DNA from: Draconibacterium aestuarii
GTDB taxonomy: Bacteria > Bacteroidota > Bacteroidia > Bacteroidales > Prolixibacteraceae
Direction of reading: 5' to 3'
DNA length: 64,000 nt
NCBI GenBank assembly: GCA_026671195.1
Contig: JAPOHD010000005.1
Span: 372,001-436,000 of the forward strand
The notes under the pieces were generated by a model. It was not told the origin of the DNA and searched no databases. It saw only the letters and a program-made list of their open reading frames with translations. The position numbers were made by a program, and so were the translations under genes. This document shows, piece after piece, positions 44,269 through 53,901 of this stretch (positions within the stretch are counted from its first letter, which is position 1; every line of letters starts with the position of its first letter).

Positions 44269-46581
44269 TTATTCATATCGTAGTGCTTCTACAGGATTCC
44301 TGGTCGCTGCCCGCCAGCTTTGCCAGCTAACTGTTAACAAAGCAATTCCCAGAGCTAGTAACCCGGCCAAGGCAAATATCCACCAGCTTAATGTGGCTTT
44401 GTAGGCAAAGTTTTCGAGCCATTTATTCATGGCGTAGTATGCAATTGGGCAGGCAATTACAAAGGCTATGGCTACCCATTTTACAAAGTCTTTGTTGAGC
44501 ATTGTCATTATTTCTGAAATTTTGGCACCGTTTACTTTGCGGATGCCAATTTCTTTGATGCGAAGTTGATTGTAGTATGTAACCAATGCTAGTATCCCCA
44601 ATACCGAAATGAGTATGGCCAGAATTGCAAAATACCCTATAATTTTTGCGGTGTTGGCATCTTTTTTATACCATTGTTCAATGGTTAAATCTGCAAACTG
44701 GTACTCAAAAGGCAACCCGCCGGTAAATTTTTCATATTCCGACTTTATTCTACTCATCGTATTTTGAACACCCACCCCTGAAAACTTCACCAGGATACTC
44801 CAGGAACTTTCATCTTCTTTTAAAATACGCAACATGGCAGGACCAACTGTCTGATGCAAATTATTAAAATGAAAATCGTTTACTACTCCATATACGGGTA
44901 ATTTTTCTTCATATCTTTTAAAAGATGTTGGCAACGATTCAAGGTTTAATTGTTTAACGGCAGTTTCATTTAACCATAATACATTATCTGATTTTGCTAC
45001 TCCGGTTAGCATAGTTTTCAAATCTAACAGCGAAAAAAAACTTGAATCGACAAGGAATTCCTGAAAACTAACAGGACTCCCCTCATGATTAAACGATTGA
45101 TTATTGCCACCATCCAAAGGCGAACCTGCAACAAACGAAACATTTGCGACTCCAGGTATTTGTTTTAGTATATCTTTAAAAGCCTGTTTCTTGCTCCCTT
45201 TCATACTTCCTTCTATTTGAATCAGGTTGTTCTTATTATAACCAATATCGTAATTGCTTATAAAATTTATTTGCCTGACTATAGTCCACGCACCAACAAT
45301 AAGTACAATTGTTGCAACGAATTGAAAGGAAACCAGTACTTTGGAATATGAATTCTTATTTTTTGTTTTAAAACTCCCTTTAACTATTTCAACAGGATTA
45401 GAGTTTGTCATATGAAGAGCAGGGAATAATCCTGAAACTATTCCGATGATAATGATTCCAATACTTAAATATAAAATCTCGGCAAGTCCAATATTTTCAA
45501 TTAAGTTTATTTTTGTTTCAAGCAAATTATTAAATACTGGTTCTACAATAATACATAGCAACCCACCCAAGCCGAGTGCAATAAAACAAAGTAATACCGA
45601 TTCAAAAACATGCTGTGTTATAATACCGAACCGTGAACTTCCTAAAAGTTTTTTTATTGCTATTTGTTTAACTCTAAATCCTGATTGAGCAACAGCCAAA
45701 TTGATATAATTTATTATTGCAAGTAATAGTATAACAATTACAATAGTTGAAAGAACAGTTATCAGTGTTTTGCTGTTTTGTCTGAATTCTCCTCTATGGC
45801 TACTAAAATAAGTCTCGGTTATTGGTTCAAATTCAACAGTTTTTACCCTTTCGTTCTGATACAGCCAAAAATCTTTTTTCAGCATTTCAAGCACCTGGGT
45901 ACTTTTACCAGGTAGATTTGTATTTTCTTTTGCAAGGAAATACAAAGTTGCATTACTTGCTCCATCGGAAGTTAAAAAACCGGGATATCCCCAGAAATCG
46001 GCCTGCGACTGGTAATTAATAATTGCATCGGAAGGATTAAAATGTGTATTGTCTTTAAAATCTTCAAATACCCCGGTTATGGTAATCTGAACTTCATTTT
46101 CCTGTGTTAATATTTTTCCAACCGGAGAATCATTCCCGAATATTTTCCGTGCAAAACTTTCTGCCAATACGGCTGAATTTCGCTGAATTAATACATTATC
46201 AGGATTTCCTTCCAACAATTTAAAAGAAAACATCTTAAAAAAAGTGGAATCGGCCATAAGGTAATTCATCTTAAACTTTGATTCGCTAAAGCTAAAATTA
46301 TTGTTATTATAATATGCCCGTGTATGGCTTTCAACCTCTGGAATCAGGTTATGAATTTTTTGAGCAATGGTAGATCCATAATTTGAATTTCCTTCATTTA
46401 CAAGGCGGAAAATCCTTTCTTTTTTAACGTGAAACTGGTCGACAGACAACTCCCTTTTAATATAAACACTAATTAACAGCACAAACATTAATGCTGTGGA
46501 GAAACCAATTAAGGTAACTATAGTAAATAACTTGTTTTTGTATAGGTTGATCATAAAACTCTTAATACTCTTTTTTATCAT
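44269..46581 (-). CDS. FtsX/MacB-type two-module ABC permease 14
   Basis: 770 residues, the shortest permease. The first ATG gives MIKKSIKSFMINLYKNKLF; the Met at residue 10 is an alternative start. First coupling segment VKQIAIKKLLGSSRFGI, second KEIGIRKVNGAKISEI, constant Trp-type tail with a unique FAYKATLSWW. The second periplasmic domain is condensed: the GRNF-type loop is replaced by MLTGVAKSDNVLWLNETAVK. Its 5' two thirds are visibly AT-richer than its 3' end, consistent with a replaced 3' part. Confidence 0.9.
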   Translation of the reverse strand: MIKKSIKSFMINLYKNKLFTIVTLIGFSTALMFVLLISVYIKRELSVDQFHVKKERIFRLVNEGNSNYGSTIAQKIHNLIPEVESHTRAYYNNNNFSFSESKFKMNYLMADSTFFKMFSFKLLEGNPDNVLIQRNSAVLAESFARKIFGNDSPVGKILTQENEVQITITGVFEDFKDNTHFNPSDAIINYQSQADFWGYPGFLTSDGASNATLYFLAKENTNLPGKSTQVLEMLKKDFWLYQNERVKTVEFEPITETYFSSHRGEFRQNSKTLITVLSTIVIVILLLAIINYINLAVAQSGFRVKQIAIKKLLGSSRFGIITQHVFESVLLCFIALGLGGLLCIIVEPVFNNLLETKINLIENIGLAEILYLSIGIIIIGIVSGLFPALHMTNSNPVEIVKGSFKTKNKNSYSKVLVSFQFVATIVLIVGAWTIVRQINFISNYDIGYNKNNLIQIEGSMKGSKKQAFKDILKQIPGVANVSFVAGSPLDGGNNQSFNHEGSPVSFQEFLVDSSFFSLLDLKTMLTGVAKSDNVLWLNETAVKQLNLESLPTSFKRYEEKLPVYGVVNDFHFNNLHQTVGPAMLRILKEDESSWSILVKFSGVGVQNTMSRIKSEYEKFTGGLPFEYQFADLTIEQWYKKDANTAKIIGYFAILAILISVLGILALVTYYNQLRIKEIGIRKVNGAKISEIMTMLNKDFVKWVAIAFVIACPIAYYAMNKWLENFAYKATLSWWIFALAGLLALGIALLTVSWQSWRAATRNPVEALRYE

Positions 46582-46653
46582 ATCTAAATTTTTACCACAA
46601 TTGATTTAAGTTAATTCTTAATTGTTATACCATCATTCAAAATGATAGTATGA

Positions 46654-48996
46654 TTATTCATACCTCAAAGCCTCAACCGGATTTCTGGTAGCCGCCCGCC
46701 AGCTTTGCCAGCTAACAGTTAACAGTGCAATTCCCAAAGCCAGCACTCCGGCCAGCGCAAAAATCCACCAACTCAAGTTCGTTTTGTAGGCAAAGTTTTC
46801 GAGCCATTTATTCATAGCGTAGTATGCAATTGGTGTGGCTATTACAAAAGCAATCACCACCCACTTCACAAAATCTTTATTCAGCATGGTAAGTATTTCC
46901 GAAATTTTCGCCCCATTTACCTTCCGAACGCCGATTTCTTTAGTACGTCGCTCCATTACAAAAAGAGATAATCCTATTAATCCCAAAATAGCAATGGATA
47001 TAGCCAGTACCATAAAACAGGTGAATATCGTTTTGGTATATTTTTCCGATTGGTATAATCGTTCAAACCGTTCATCAATAAACTGATAGGAGAATGGAGA
47101 ACCTGACAAGTTAAATTCCTGCCACGTATTTTTTATAAACCCAATAGTATTGGTTAAGTCGGCCGGATTTATTCGTATTGAAATGCGGTTGTAGCTCGAA
47201 GCGTCTTTGTAAAGAATGATCGGGAATATGGCATTATGCAACGATTCGTAATTAAAGTTTTCCAACACGCCAACGATTCTGCCCTTTTCATTTCCATATT
47301 CAACAAACTGCCCGATTGCTGCTTCGGGTGATTCCCATCCAATTTTCTCTACAGCAGAACGGTTCACCAAATATTCCTTCTCTTCTTTTGTTTGACTGCT
47401 CAAGTTATTACCCGCAATCAGTTTCATTTCATAGGTTGAAATAAAATGTTCGTCGCCCCGAATATTGGCCACCCTAAAACCAAGAGGTTCCATTTTTCCA
47501 TTATTGGAAGCTTTCATTTCGTTACTGTCATCAAGACGTTGCGACGGTATTCTTTTAGAACCGGATACATCAATAATATTCGGGTTTTTAGTTAACTGTT
47601 CCCGAAATACATCCAGCTTTTCAATATGGTTGGGCGATGCACTTACGGTAATCACATTCTCCTGATTGAGCCCCAGATTTTTTGTCTGCAAATAGTTTAA
47701 TTGTTTATTGACTGTCAGGAATGACATAATCAGGGCAATTGAAACGAAAAACTGGAAAACAACCATCCCGTTCTGAAACGACATTTTTCCGTTTGTGGCC
47801 ATATACTTTTTACCCGAAAGCAATATTTTAGCCGGGTACACTCCTGATATAACTCCGATAAAAATTGATAGTATGAAAAATAAGGCTAGCATATTTAGGT
47901 TTTGGCCAACTGAAAATGCCAGGTTATTGTTAAAAAGATAAGCGAGATAAGGAATGGCCACACTAACAATAAGCAGCGCAACAATTAACGACACAATACA
48001 GAACAAAACTGATTCAAGCATTAGTAAGGACAAAATCTGTTTAGCTGTTGCCCCAATAACTTTTTTGATCTGAATTTCTTTAATTCGTTTGGTGTAAATA
48101 GCAGTATTCAGGTTGATGTAGTTGATGCTTCCCAAAACCAGAATCAATATGGCTATCGATAACAACACATAAATACTTGAGCGGCTTCCATACCAGTTGA
48201 AATGGATATCTGATAATTTTTCCATCCTTATTTTTGTCCAACTGGTTCCGTTTTCAAACTGTTTGTTGATGAATTCATCGAGGCGGGAATTCAGTTGCTG
48301 AGGTTTATTCCTCATCAAAACAAATGTTTCGTAATTATTGCTACCCCAGTCTTTTAACTCACTTTCGCCAACTGCACTTGCATAGGTAGAAAAAGAAATA
48401 AGTATTTCAGGTCGGAAATGGTTGTTTTGTCCCCAATCTTTGAAGACTCCGGTAACTTTTAAATTATAACTACTGCCATCTTCATCAAAGAATTCCATTA
48501 TTTTTCCAACGGCATATTCGTTATTAAAATACTTATTGGCGATAGATGCTGAGACCACTGCGGTTAGTGGTTCGTTTAACAAGTTGTTTTCAGCAGAAAG
48601 CCCTTCAAAAGAGAAAATACTCAGAATATCGGGTTCGGCAAAACAAACATCCGGTTCAGTTACCTTTTGATCGTTCATGCGAAAAAGCATTCCGGTATGA
48701 GATACCCGTGCTATATTTTCAATCTCCGATAATTCGTCCTTCAACAATGGTGCAATGGGTGGTGCAACATAAGGTAAATGAAGATTTTCTGTCCCGTTAT
48801 TATCGTAAAAATACCGGTGAACGCGGTAAACCTGCTCAGCATTTTTGTGAAACCTGTCGTAACTTAATTCATTCTTTATCCAAAGGCCAATAAAAACTAC
48901 ACAAACAAAACCAATTACCAGCCCTGTAAAATTAATGGAGGTGTACAAAGGATTTCGTTTTATAAAGCGGATAATATTTGTGCGAAATTTCTTCAT
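46654..48996 (-). CDS. FtsX/MacB-type two-module ABC permease 15
   Basis: 780 residues. First coupling segment IKEIQIKKVIGATAKQI, second KEIGVRKVNGAKISEI. In the 3' part, 46728-46867 is nearly identical in DNA (about four differences in 140 bp) to 49226-49365 of permease 16, and both share the otherwise unique FAYKTNLSWW. Upstream of this tract the two proteins are unrelated at DNA level, which points to recent gene conversion. The gap of 157 bp to permease 16 contains a tail stub. Confidence 0.9.
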   Translation of the reverse strand: MKKFRTNIIRFIKRNPLYTSINFTGLVIGFVCVVFIGLWIKNELSYDRFHKNAEQVYRVHRYFYDNNGTENLHLPYVAPPIAPLLKDELSEIENIARVSHTGMLFRMNDQKVTEPDVCFAEPDILSIFSFEGLSAENNLLNEPLTAVVSASIANKYFNNEYAVGKIMEFFDEDGSSYNLKVTGVFKDWGQNNHFRPEILISFSTYASAVGESELKDWGSNNYETFVLMRNKPQQLNSRLDEFINKQFENGTSWTKIRMEKLSDIHFNWYGSRSSIYVLLSIAILILVLGSINYINLNTAIYTKRIKEIQIKKVIGATAKQILSLLMLESVLFCIVSLIVALLIVSVAIPYLAYLFNNNLAFSVGQNLNMLALFFILSIFIGVISGVYPAKILLSGKKYMATNGKMSFQNGMVVFQFFVSIALIMSFLTVNKQLNYLQTKNLGLNQENVITVSASPNHIEKLDVFREQLTKNPNIIDVSGSKRIPSQRLDDSNEMKASNNGKMEPLGFRVANIRGDEHFISTYEMKLIAGNNLSSQTKEEKEYLVNRSAVEKIGWESPEAAIGQFVEYGNEKGRIVGVLENFNYESLHNAIFPIILYKDASSYNRISIRINPADLTNTIGFIKNTWQEFNLSGSPFSYQFIDERFERLYQSEKYTKTIFTCFMVLAISIAILGLIGLSLFVMERRTKEIGVRKVNGAKISEILTMLNKDFVKWVVIAFVIATPIAYYAMNKWLENFAYKTNLSWWIFALAGVLALGIALLTVSWQSWRAATRNPVEALRYE

Positions 48997-49096
48997 CTTT
49001 CAAATTCTTTCTTTGTGTGTTTAATTCGTAATGTTTTCTTGCCTGTAAACTCTCAATTAATTATTTCACGACAAGTTTTGCTATTGAGTCTCTTAA

Positions 49097-49153
49097 CTAT
49101 TCATATCGCGGTGCCTCAATACTGTCGAAACTTCGTTTGTCAGGATCTTCGCC
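49097..49153 (-). pseudogene. Degenerate, in-frame 3'-tail stub behind permease 16
   Basis: Directly after the TAA of permease 16 and in the same frame come 18 codons reading GEDPDKRSFDSIEAPRYE and stop TAG (49097-49099). They end with the same R-Y-E as the intact genes. The spacer GGATCTTCGCCTTACTCATA (+ strand, 49143-49162) recurs with one change before permease 17 at 54334. Confidence 0.55.
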
Positions 49154-51502
49154 TTACTCATACCGTAAGGCTTCGACAGGATTCCGCGTTGCAGCCCGCC
49201 AGCTTTGCCAGCTAACCGTTAGCAATGCAATTCCCAAAGCCAGCACTCCGGCCAGCGCAAAAATCCACCAACTCAAGTTCGTTTTATAGGCAAAGTTTTC
49301 GAGCCATTTACTCATGGCGTAGTACGCAATTGGTGTGGCTATTACAAAAGCAATCACCACCCACCTAACAAAGTCTTTGTTGAGCAGAGCCAGTACTTCT
49401 GCTACTTTAGCGCCGTTTACTTTACGGATGCCAATTTCTTTAACCCTTCGTTGAGTTGCGAAAATTGACATGGCAAGAATACCCATTGCACAAATAATTA
49501 TTGCACTAATAGAAAATAATGAAAAGGTTCGCCGAAACCGAACCTCTGATTCATACATATTTATAACAGCCGAATCAAGGAAACTTACTTCAACAGGAAA
49601 TGAAGGAGAGAGTTTTGAAGTAACCGCCTGAATATGTTTCAGTGTTGAAGAAAGGGATTTAAAATCGCCAGACTGAATACTTGTCAAACAGTAGGATGCA
49701 TAACCCTGATTAATAATAGCCAGTGGTTCAATTGGTTTTTCAACTGTTTTAAAATTAAAATCTCTCACTACTCCAATTATTTCAAAGTCAGTGCCCTTCT
49801 GCATTTCAAAAGTTCCTCCAATTGGATTCTCCAGATTAAATTCTTTCAAAAACTTTTCATTCACAATTACCTTATCCTTGTCGTTCCCTGAACCGTCAGA
49901 ATAGAATTTTCCCATAACTAATTCTAAATCCATGAGCGAAAAAAATTCGGCATCGGCACTAAAGGTGGTGAAATGTACCTCCTGCTCTTCTCCATTCAGA
50001 TTTAACTTGGTTCCCCAACTCGACAATTGTTTACCCGGATAGAATTGAGAAAGTGAAACATTTTGCACTCCGGGAATTTTCTCAAACTCCTGTTTTATAA
50101 TATCTTTTTTAAGTTGTGGGGTAAGTTTAACTGCAATCGTATTCTCCTGATTAAAAACAAGATTGTTACTTCCAAATTCGACCTGTTTGTAAATCAATGT
50201 AGTAAAAGCAATCAATACAATAGCAATCACATATTGCAGGGTAATCAATCCGTTTCGCAAATACGATTTCTTTGAATTTTGGTCGATTGATTTTCTAAGA
50301 TTGTTAACTGCCTTTGATGATGAAATGCGTAAGCCGGGAATCAAACTTAGAACCAGGCTAAACACCAGGGTAGAAGCAAATAAAACAAGAAAAAGTATTG
50401 GCCTGGAAATGAGCTTTGTACTAAATTGAATACCCGTATAATTTTGAATAATTGGCGTAACGCCGGCCATAATAATTACGGCTAAAATTACAGCTGAAAT
50501 AAAAAGGAGAAAAGTTTCGCTCAACACGTTACAAAAAATAATAATTCGTGTGGCCCCAATTACCTTTAATACACCTGTTTGTTTTATCTTCTCCATCCAT
50601 TGCGACGAAGAGATGTTTATAAAATTGACCAATGCAATAGTTAAAATAAGGCCCGCCACAAATAATAAAATTAAGGCCTTGTATTTATCACCCATCCGAA
50701 CATGATGAGCTCCGAATGTTTGCAAATTTGAGAAATAAACATCTTTCAATTTTATCAAGTGAATCTCTTCAATCCATTTTTGAAATTTTTCAGGAAATAC
50801 CAAAAAGATGGTTTGCGCTAACTGTGCAGGATCTGCATTCTCGCCCAATAGTAAGAATGTTTGAAAATTAGACCAGCCCCACTCTTTAAATTCTCCCTCG
50901 CTGGGTTGAAGTATTTTTCGGGTTTCGATAGATGTAACCGCACTAAAATCGAGAAACGAATTTCCGGCTGGTTTTTCAATAACTGCGGAAACGGTTAATA
51001 GTTTTTCATTGTTATATTTTATTGTTTTCCCTACGGCAGAATTGCGCCCAAAGAGTTTATTGGCCAGTGGTTTGGTAATTACAACCGATAATGGATTAAT
51101 AAGTGCCGTAGCGCAATCTCCTTCAAGTGTTTTGTAATTGAAAAAGCTAAAAAATTCAGAATCAGAGAAAATCAGGTCGGAAGTAATTGGCTGACCATCT
51201 TCGGCTTGAAAAACAGGAGCCTGCCAGGTGCCGGCTACTCGAATAGCCGCCTCTACACCCGGAACCTCCATGTCGATATGCGGTTTTAAAACAGCCGGAG
51301 TATTCATCCCTGCTCCGGGTTTACCTATAAGATAAATCCGTTCTGCTTTAGCGTGGTGTGTGTCGGTTGTTAATTCGTTGTAACAATAAACCGATAGGAT
51401 TATTACAAATACCAGACTTGTTGCTAATCCAAACAAGTTAATCAGGCTGATTACCGGTTTGCGAAGAAAATTTCTGATTATTGGTTTTAATATATTATTC
51501 AT
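49154..51502 (-). CDS. FtsX/MacB-type two-module ABC permease 16
   Basis: 782 residues. The first coupling segment IKQTGVLKVIGATRIII is degenerate (Leu for Arg); the second, KEIGIRKVNGAKVAEV, is intact with a constant Trp-type tail. Its 3' tract is almost the same as that of permease 15. It is the first intact permease of the main block left of pyruvate kinase, 18 bp after the collapsed relic gene, and would use whatever promoter the relic once had. Confidence 0.9.
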   Translation of the reverse strand: MNNILKPIIRNFLRKPVISLINLFGLATSLVFVIILSVYCYNELTTDTHHAKAERIYLIGKPGAGMNTPAVLKPHIDMEVPGVEAAIRVAGTWQAPVFQAEDGQPITSDLIFSDSEFFSFFNYKTLEGDCATALINPLSVVITKPLANKLFGRNSAVGKTIKYNNEKLLTVSAVIEKPAGNSFLDFSAVTSIETRKILQPSEGEFKEWGWSNFQTFLLLGENADPAQLAQTIFLVFPEKFQKWIEEIHLIKLKDVYFSNLQTFGAHHVRMGDKYKALILLFVAGLILTIALVNFINISSSQWMEKIKQTGVLKVIGATRIIIFCNVLSETFLLFISAVILAVIIMAGVTPIIQNYTGIQFSTKLISRPILFLVLFASTLVFSLVLSLIPGLRISSSKAVNNLRKSIDQNSKKSYLRNGLITLQYVIAIVLIAFTTLIYKQVEFGSNNLVFNQENTIAVKLTPQLKKDIIKQEFEKIPGVQNVSLSQFYPGKQLSSWGTKLNLNGEEQEVHFTTFSADAEFFSLMDLELVMGKFYSDGSGNDKDKVIVNEKFLKEFNLENPIGGTFEMQKGTDFEIIGVVRDFNFKTVEKPIEPLAIINQGYASYCLTSIQSGDFKSLSSTLKHIQAVTSKLSPSFPVEVSFLDSAVINMYESEVRFRRTFSLFSISAIIICAMGILAMSIFATQRRVKEIGIRKVNGAKVAEVLALLNKDFVRWVVIAFVIATPIAYYAMSKWLENFAYKTNLSWWIFALAGVLALGIALLTVSWQSWRAATRNPVEALRYE

Positions 51503-51520
51503 TGTAAGGTTTATTTTAAG

Positions 51521-51697
51521 CTATTCATAACGTAACGCCTCTGCAGGATTTCTGGTAGCTGCCCGCCAACTTTACCTGCTAACGATTAACAAGGCTATTT
51601 TCCGTGCCAGGCCGGCTGTTAATGAAATAATACGTGTAATGGTGTATTCTCCACTTCTGAATAGTCGCCAAAATACTATGTTTAAAGTGTGCATCAT
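51521..51697 (-). pseudogene. Collapsed permease relic: N-terminus fused to C-terminus
   Basis: A 59-codon frame starts with ATG (51695-51697) and MMHTLNIVFWRLFRSGEYT, a typical permease N-terminus running into TM1 (ISLTAGLA). It then continues in frame as IALLIVSR-stop-SWRAATRNPAEALRY E and stop TAG (51521-51523), the family's constant C-terminus. About 700 codons between are gone. The joint lies at an A-G-L-A shared by TM1 and TM8. One in-frame TAA replaces the Gln codon of W-Q-S-W. It is a twentieth, inactivated member of the array with its upstream region still in place. Confidence 0.8.
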
Positions 51698-51767
51698 TGT
51701 TGTTTAATGGCTTTGGAATAACTAAATTATATATTGAATTGAATTATTTAAAATTTATTCTTATAAA

Positions 51768-51782
51768 CCAAAGCCTATGCCA
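51768..51782 (-). promoter_or_regulatory. Sigma-54-like promoter candidate for the relic/permease 16 block
   Basis: On the minus strand TGGCATAGGCTTTGG has G-G and G-G separated by ten bases, close to the TGGCAC-N5-TTGC consensus except that the final C is G. It lies about 70 nt before the relic ATG. A one-base departure at the most conserved doublet keeps confidence low. Confidence 0.25.
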
Positions 51783-52092
51783 CACACCAACCATACTGAT
51801 AATGTGAATCTTAGAAAAACAAAACAACAAAAAACTGTCAATTTTTTAGACAGACATAGTAAATATTTTTAACGCTTCCAGAACCTTTAATCCGCCACAT
51901 GCATTCATAAGTCAATTGCCCATAAAACTTCTTCAGAACAAAGCAATATACTAAGTTTCAGATTCACTTACCACTTTCTCATAAGTACGATTTTAGTATG
52001 CCAAATTACTTTAGTATCTACATATCCATTTCATAATTGTTAACAAGCATTACCTTCTGAATCATAAAAGCAGATTCTGCATCACTATTTCA

Positions 52093-52100
52093 TACCTTTG
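52093..52100 (+). promoter_or_regulatory. TAnnTTTG element (TACCTTTG), candidate pyk promoter
   Basis: TACCTTTG is a perfect match to the Bacteroidota -7 consensus. It would give a leader of about 205 nt before pyk. No clear TTG -33 element at the right distance was identified, so the call is tentative. Confidence 0.4.
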
Positions 52101-52311
52101 TGCTTGAAATTATAGCAGTTTTCTGCATTATTATAGTTTTATTAGACATTACACACCATCCTAATCAACTATAACACTGACAATTAATTTGATTTTTTAT
52201 TGAAACAATAAATCTCTTTAACCAATATTTTTTGTTAGTGCAGAGATATAAAATCAACGTAAATTAAGAAACAGAAAAATAGCATTACAACAAGATTAGC
52301 AAAGTATATAA

Positions 52312-53796
52312 ATGATAAACTACACAACGAAAACAAAAATTATTGCAACCATAGGTCCTGCAAGCTCTTCAAAAGAACAATTAAAAAAGCTTTTTGAAGC
52401 CGGCGTAAATGTTTGCCGATTAAATTTTAGCCATGGTTCACACGAAGATCACCTGGAAGTGATTAACCGCATATTGGAACTCAACGACGAATTGCGCGTT
52501 CATGTTGCCATACTGGCGGATTTACAAGGTCCCAAGTTGCGCATTGGCGAAGTTGAAAATAACGGCATTGAGTTGACGAAAGGCGCAACAATAAAATTTG
52601 TAAATACACCTTGCGTTGGAAACCTCGAGCGTGTGTACATGAGTTACATCCGGTTTGCAAAAGATGTGAAAATTGGTGATACCATTTTAATTGACGACGG
52701 TAAACTAAAACTGGAAGTTACCGAAACAAACCATAAAGATTGTGTTACTGCAAAAGTGATATTTGGTGGAATTTTGTCATCGAAAAAGGGCGTTAACCTG
52801 CCAAGAACAAAGATTTCGCTTCCCAGCTTAACCGAGAAAGATATTAAAGATGCAGAATTTGCACTGGAAAATAATGTAGACTGGATTGCTTTATCCTTTG
52901 TTCGAAAAGCGGAAGATATTCTTGATTTAAGAAAGATTGTAGAAGCCAAAGAAAAACATACCGGCATTATTGCCAAAATTGAGAAGCCGGAAGCACTTGA
53001 TGTTATCGATGATATTATCAATGTAAGCGATGGGATAATGGTTGCACGAGGCGATCTGGGTGTTGAGTTGCACTTTTCTGAAGTTCCGATCAAACAAAAG
53101 ATGATTGTCGACAAATGTATAAAACATGCTAAACCCGTTATTATTGCCACGCAAATGATGGAAAGCATGATTACCAATTTTAGTCCGACGCGCGCCGAAG
53201 CAAACGATGTGGCTAATGCTGTTATTGATGGAACTTCGGCCGTGATGTTGAGTGGTGAAACAAGTGTAGGCAAATTTCCCGTTGAAGTTATACAGGCAAT
53301 GTCCTCGATTGTTCGCGATGCAGAAAAGTATGGCTACAAATATTACCGACACCAGGAACCACAAATTGATCAGGAATCATTTATTTTGGATTCGACCTGC
53401 CACACGGCATCAATTATGGCCATTCAATCGAAAGTAAATAATATTGTCGTGTTGACGTATTCGGGAGATAGTGTAAGAAAAATTGCGAGTTATCGTCCAA
53501 AAGCCAATATTTACGGTTTTACGCCAAACAAACACCTGCTGCGTCAGATGTCCTTAATTTGGGGCGTACAGTCTTATCCTTGCCAGGATTTTATGTTTAC
53601 CAACGATGCCGTGGAATATACTCTTACCACACTTTTTTATCAGAAAAAAATTGAAGCTGGAGAATTAGTTGTTAGTGTTGGCACCTTGCCTTTAAATAAA
53701 AAAGGAAGTACCAATATGGTTAAATTCTCTTATTACAAATCAGATGTAATACTCCGGGATCAGGAGCATGATCAAAGCGAATTTTCAAGAGAATAG
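52312..53796 (+). CDS. pyk: Pyruvate kinase
   Basis: This 494-residue glycolytic enzyme transfers phosphate from phosphoenolpyruvate to ADP, giving ATP and pyruvate in the cytoplasm. The sequence is complete: KTKIIATIGPAS (7-18), C-R36-L-N38-F-S40-H-G-S, ADLQGPKLRIG (69-79) leading into the B domain, catalytic K222 in AKIEKPE, the metal-site motif MVARGDLGVE (243-252), KPVIIATQMMESM (274-286) and GTSAVMLSGETSVGKFP. The C-terminal regulatory domain covers about 355-480. It is the only opposite-strand gene inside the permease array and shares no evident function with it. Its length is normal, with codon use like the core genome, so it looks like an ancestral housekeeping gene around which the array is split. 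Confidence 0.97.
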   Translation: MINYTTKTKIIATIGPASSSKEQLKKLFEAGVNVCRLNFSHGSHEDHLEVINRILELNDELRVHVAILADLQGPKLRIGEVENNGIELTKGATIKFVNTPCVGNLERVYMSYIRFAKDVKIGDTILIDDGKLKLEVTETNHKDCVTAKVIFGGILSSKKGVNLPRTKISLPSLTEKDIKDAEFALENNVDWIALSFVRKAEDILDLRKIVEAKEKHTGIIAKIEKPEALDVIDDIINVSDGIMVARGDLGVELHFSEVPIKQKMIVDKCIKHAKPVIIATQMMESMITNFSPTRAEANDVANAVIDGTSAVMLSGETSVGKFPVEVIQAMSSIVRDAEKYGYKYYRHQEPQIDQESFILDSTCHTASIMAIQSKVNNIVVLTYSGDSVRKIASYRPKANIYGFTPNKHLLRQMSLIWGVQSYPCQDFMFTNDAVEYTLTTLFYQKKIEAGELVVSVGTLPLNKKGSTNMVKFSYYKSDVILRDQEHDQSEFSRE

Positions 53797-53819
53797 CGTT
53801 TTATTAGAATGTTAGAAAA

Positions 53820-53855
53820 GATTGATGAAGGTTGATAATTCAAGCTTCATCAATC
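53820..53855 (+). terminator. 11-bp perfect hairpin after pyk
   Basis: GATTGATGAAG (53820-53830) pairs with CTTCATCAATC (53845-53855) around a 14-nt loop, 24 bp after the pyk stop. It has no T tract, so it may serve as a 3'-stabilising or inefficient termination structure. Confidence 0.4.
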
Positions 53856-53901
53856 CCTTCAACCCGGATTCCTAATACGTCAAAAAAGTAAAACCAAATA
53901 G

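Larger units (their letters stand above)
51698..52311. promoter_or_regulatory. 614-bp AT-rich divergent region between the relic/permease 16 and pyruvate kinase
   Basis: No gene is seen here. It holds the presumed start signals for the left permease block (minus strand) and for pyk (+ strand). Parts listed separately are a sigma-54-like element and a TAnnTTTG element. A weaker copy of the recurrent motif, TAGTAAATATTTTTAACG, is at 51857-51874. Confidence 0.5.

Noticed and set aside
52644-53364. Minus-strand frames opposite pyruvate kinase
   Set aside because: They are antisense shadows of a complete, motif-rich pyk gene.
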